Part shown: positions 63,335 through 64,000 of the stretch, in pieces
Layout of the letters: each line of letters opens with the position of its first letter
How positions within the stretch are numbered: position 1 is the first letter of the stretch
Source: Brumimicrobium sp.
Lineage (GTDB): Bacteria; Bacteroidota; Bacteroidia; Flavobacteriales_D; Crocinitomicaceae
Assembly: GCA_023957385.1 (NCBI GenBank)
Contig: JAMLGZ010000002.1
Location: forward strand, 124,001-188,000
Direction of reading: 5' to 3'
DNA: 64,000 nt
Made by a program: the position numbers and the translations under genes
The notes under the pieces: model-generated
Seen by the model: only the letters and a program-made list of their open reading frames with translations
What the model was told of the DNA's origin: nothing
Databases searched by the model: none

Positions 63335-64000
63335 ATGGAACTTTCAATTATAATTGTAAATTATAAAACACCGATTTTAACACATCGTTGTATTGAAAGT
63401 ATTTACCAATCAAAAACTTCTTTCAATTTTGAAATAATTGTAGTAGATAATTTCTCACAAGATGATTCAGAAAAGATTATTACAAAAGATTTTCCCGAAG
63501 TAAAGTGGATAAATAACACCTACAATGCAGGTTTTGGGAGAGCTAATAATTTGGGAGTTTCACAAGCGAAGGGAGAGTATATTTTATTGTTGAATTCAGA
63601 TATGCTTCTTAGTCAAGATTTGCATCCATGTATTGAAAAATTGGAAGAATCAACATTAAATGGAGTTCTAGGCTGCCAATTACAAAACGAAGATGGTAGT
63701 TTTCAAAAATCTTGTTATTATGATGTTGGAACCATTCGTCACCTTTTATCATACAACATATTGTGGTATAAACTCTTTAAACCTCAACCAAAATCATTAG
63801 ATGCAGTAATGGGTTCCTTTATGCTTATTCGCAAAACAGATTTTGACGTAGTTGGTGGGTTTGATAAAGATTTTTTTATGTATGCTGAAGAATTAGAAAT
63901 GTGTTATCGAGTTAAAAAGAAAGGTAAAAAGATTGTTTATTTTGATAAATACATTGCAATTCACAAACATGGTGGAAGTTCAACTGAAAGTAATTGGACA
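63335..64000 (+). CDS. Glycosyltransferase family 2 (rhamnosyltransferase-like), N-terminal part
   Basis: The gene runs off the window after 222 codons. LSIIIVNYKTPILTHRCIESI, IIVVDNFSQDDS, NAGFGRANNLGVSQAKGEYILLLNSDM and VMGSFMLIRKTDFDVVGGFDKDFFMYAEELEMCYRVKKKG match WbbL/rhamnosyltransferase-type GT2 enzymes. These transfer a deoxyhexose during O-antigen or similar polysaccharide assembly. It resumes the polysaccharide gene set after the ATPase interruption. The specificity is inference. The 24-base gap after the ATPase gene is free of features. Confidence 0.88.
   Translation, partial: MELSIIIVNYKTPILTHRCIESIYQSKTSFNFEIIVVDNFSQDDSEKIITKDFPEVKWINNTYNAGFGRANNLGVSQAKGEYILLLNSDMLLSQDLHPCIEKLEESTLNGVLGCQLQNEDGSFQKSCYYDVGTIRHLLSYNILWYKLFKPQPKSLDAVMGSFMLIRKTDFDVVGGFDKDFFMYAEELEMCYRVKKKGKKIVYFDKYIAIHKHGGSSTESNWT

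Overview
The window is an AT-rich chromosomal segment from a member of the Bacteroidota, most likely order Flavobacteriales. Four kinds of evidence support this. (1) Several exported proteins end in type IX secretion (T9SS) type A sorting domains. (2) A small IPExxxVDY-family gene sits directly upstream of pyruvate kinase. (3) Many genes are preceded by the Bacteroidota -7 promoter box TAnnTTTG and not by classical -10/-35 boxes. (4) There are a TonB-dependent receptor with a carboxypeptidase-like N-terminal domain and a four-helix-bundle (S23-like) protein. No rRNA, tRNA or CRISPR array was seen.

Positions 1-46,400 are mainly housekeeping genes and surface proteins. They include the tail of a polyprenyl synthetase coupled to an RNase D, a degenerate CTP-synthase-type amidotransferase paralogue, aminopeptidase P, an IPExxxVDY-pyk operon and a DUF5060 glycoside hydrolase. 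An asnS-rpoN-membrane protein-M48 protease run follows, then aat, a tatD-ansA operon, a prolyl oligopeptidase/AddA-like helicase-nuclease operon, an M43 T9SS protease, a class C acid phosphatase, a very large membrane histidine kinase, a GT-C-like/GT2 pair, an AsmA-like protein, a T9SS protein with a TonB receptor, a DEAD-box helicase with typA, and a phosphoethanolamine-transferase-like sulfatase.

Positions 46,400-57,800 are an accessory, repeat-rich region. It holds a VIT-family transporter, a T9SS protein gene broken by an in-frame amber codon, a Fic protein with its own HTH and a probable operator, and a four-helix-bundle gene inside inverted repeats. It also holds a large PKD/T9SS protein whose last residues come from that repeat, and an intact IS3-family element inserted in a 53-bp tandem array. 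Two copies of a nested palindrome (perfect 16-18 bp GAA-loop hairpin inside 30-bp outer inverted arms, flanked by oppositely oriented tandem repeats) are the most unusual structures in the window.

Positions 57,800-64,000 start a surface polysaccharide locus: divergent Wzm-type permease and Wzt-type ATPase, an FkbM methyltransferase and two GT2 glycosyltransferases, the last cut by the window end. It is interrupted by a decayed HipBA-like toxin-antitoxin remnant and a DUF4143-type AAA ATPase preceded by three 22-bp-spaced direct repeats.

Six genes have TAnnTTTG ending only 4-7 bases before the ATG. This suggests leaderless transcription in this organism.
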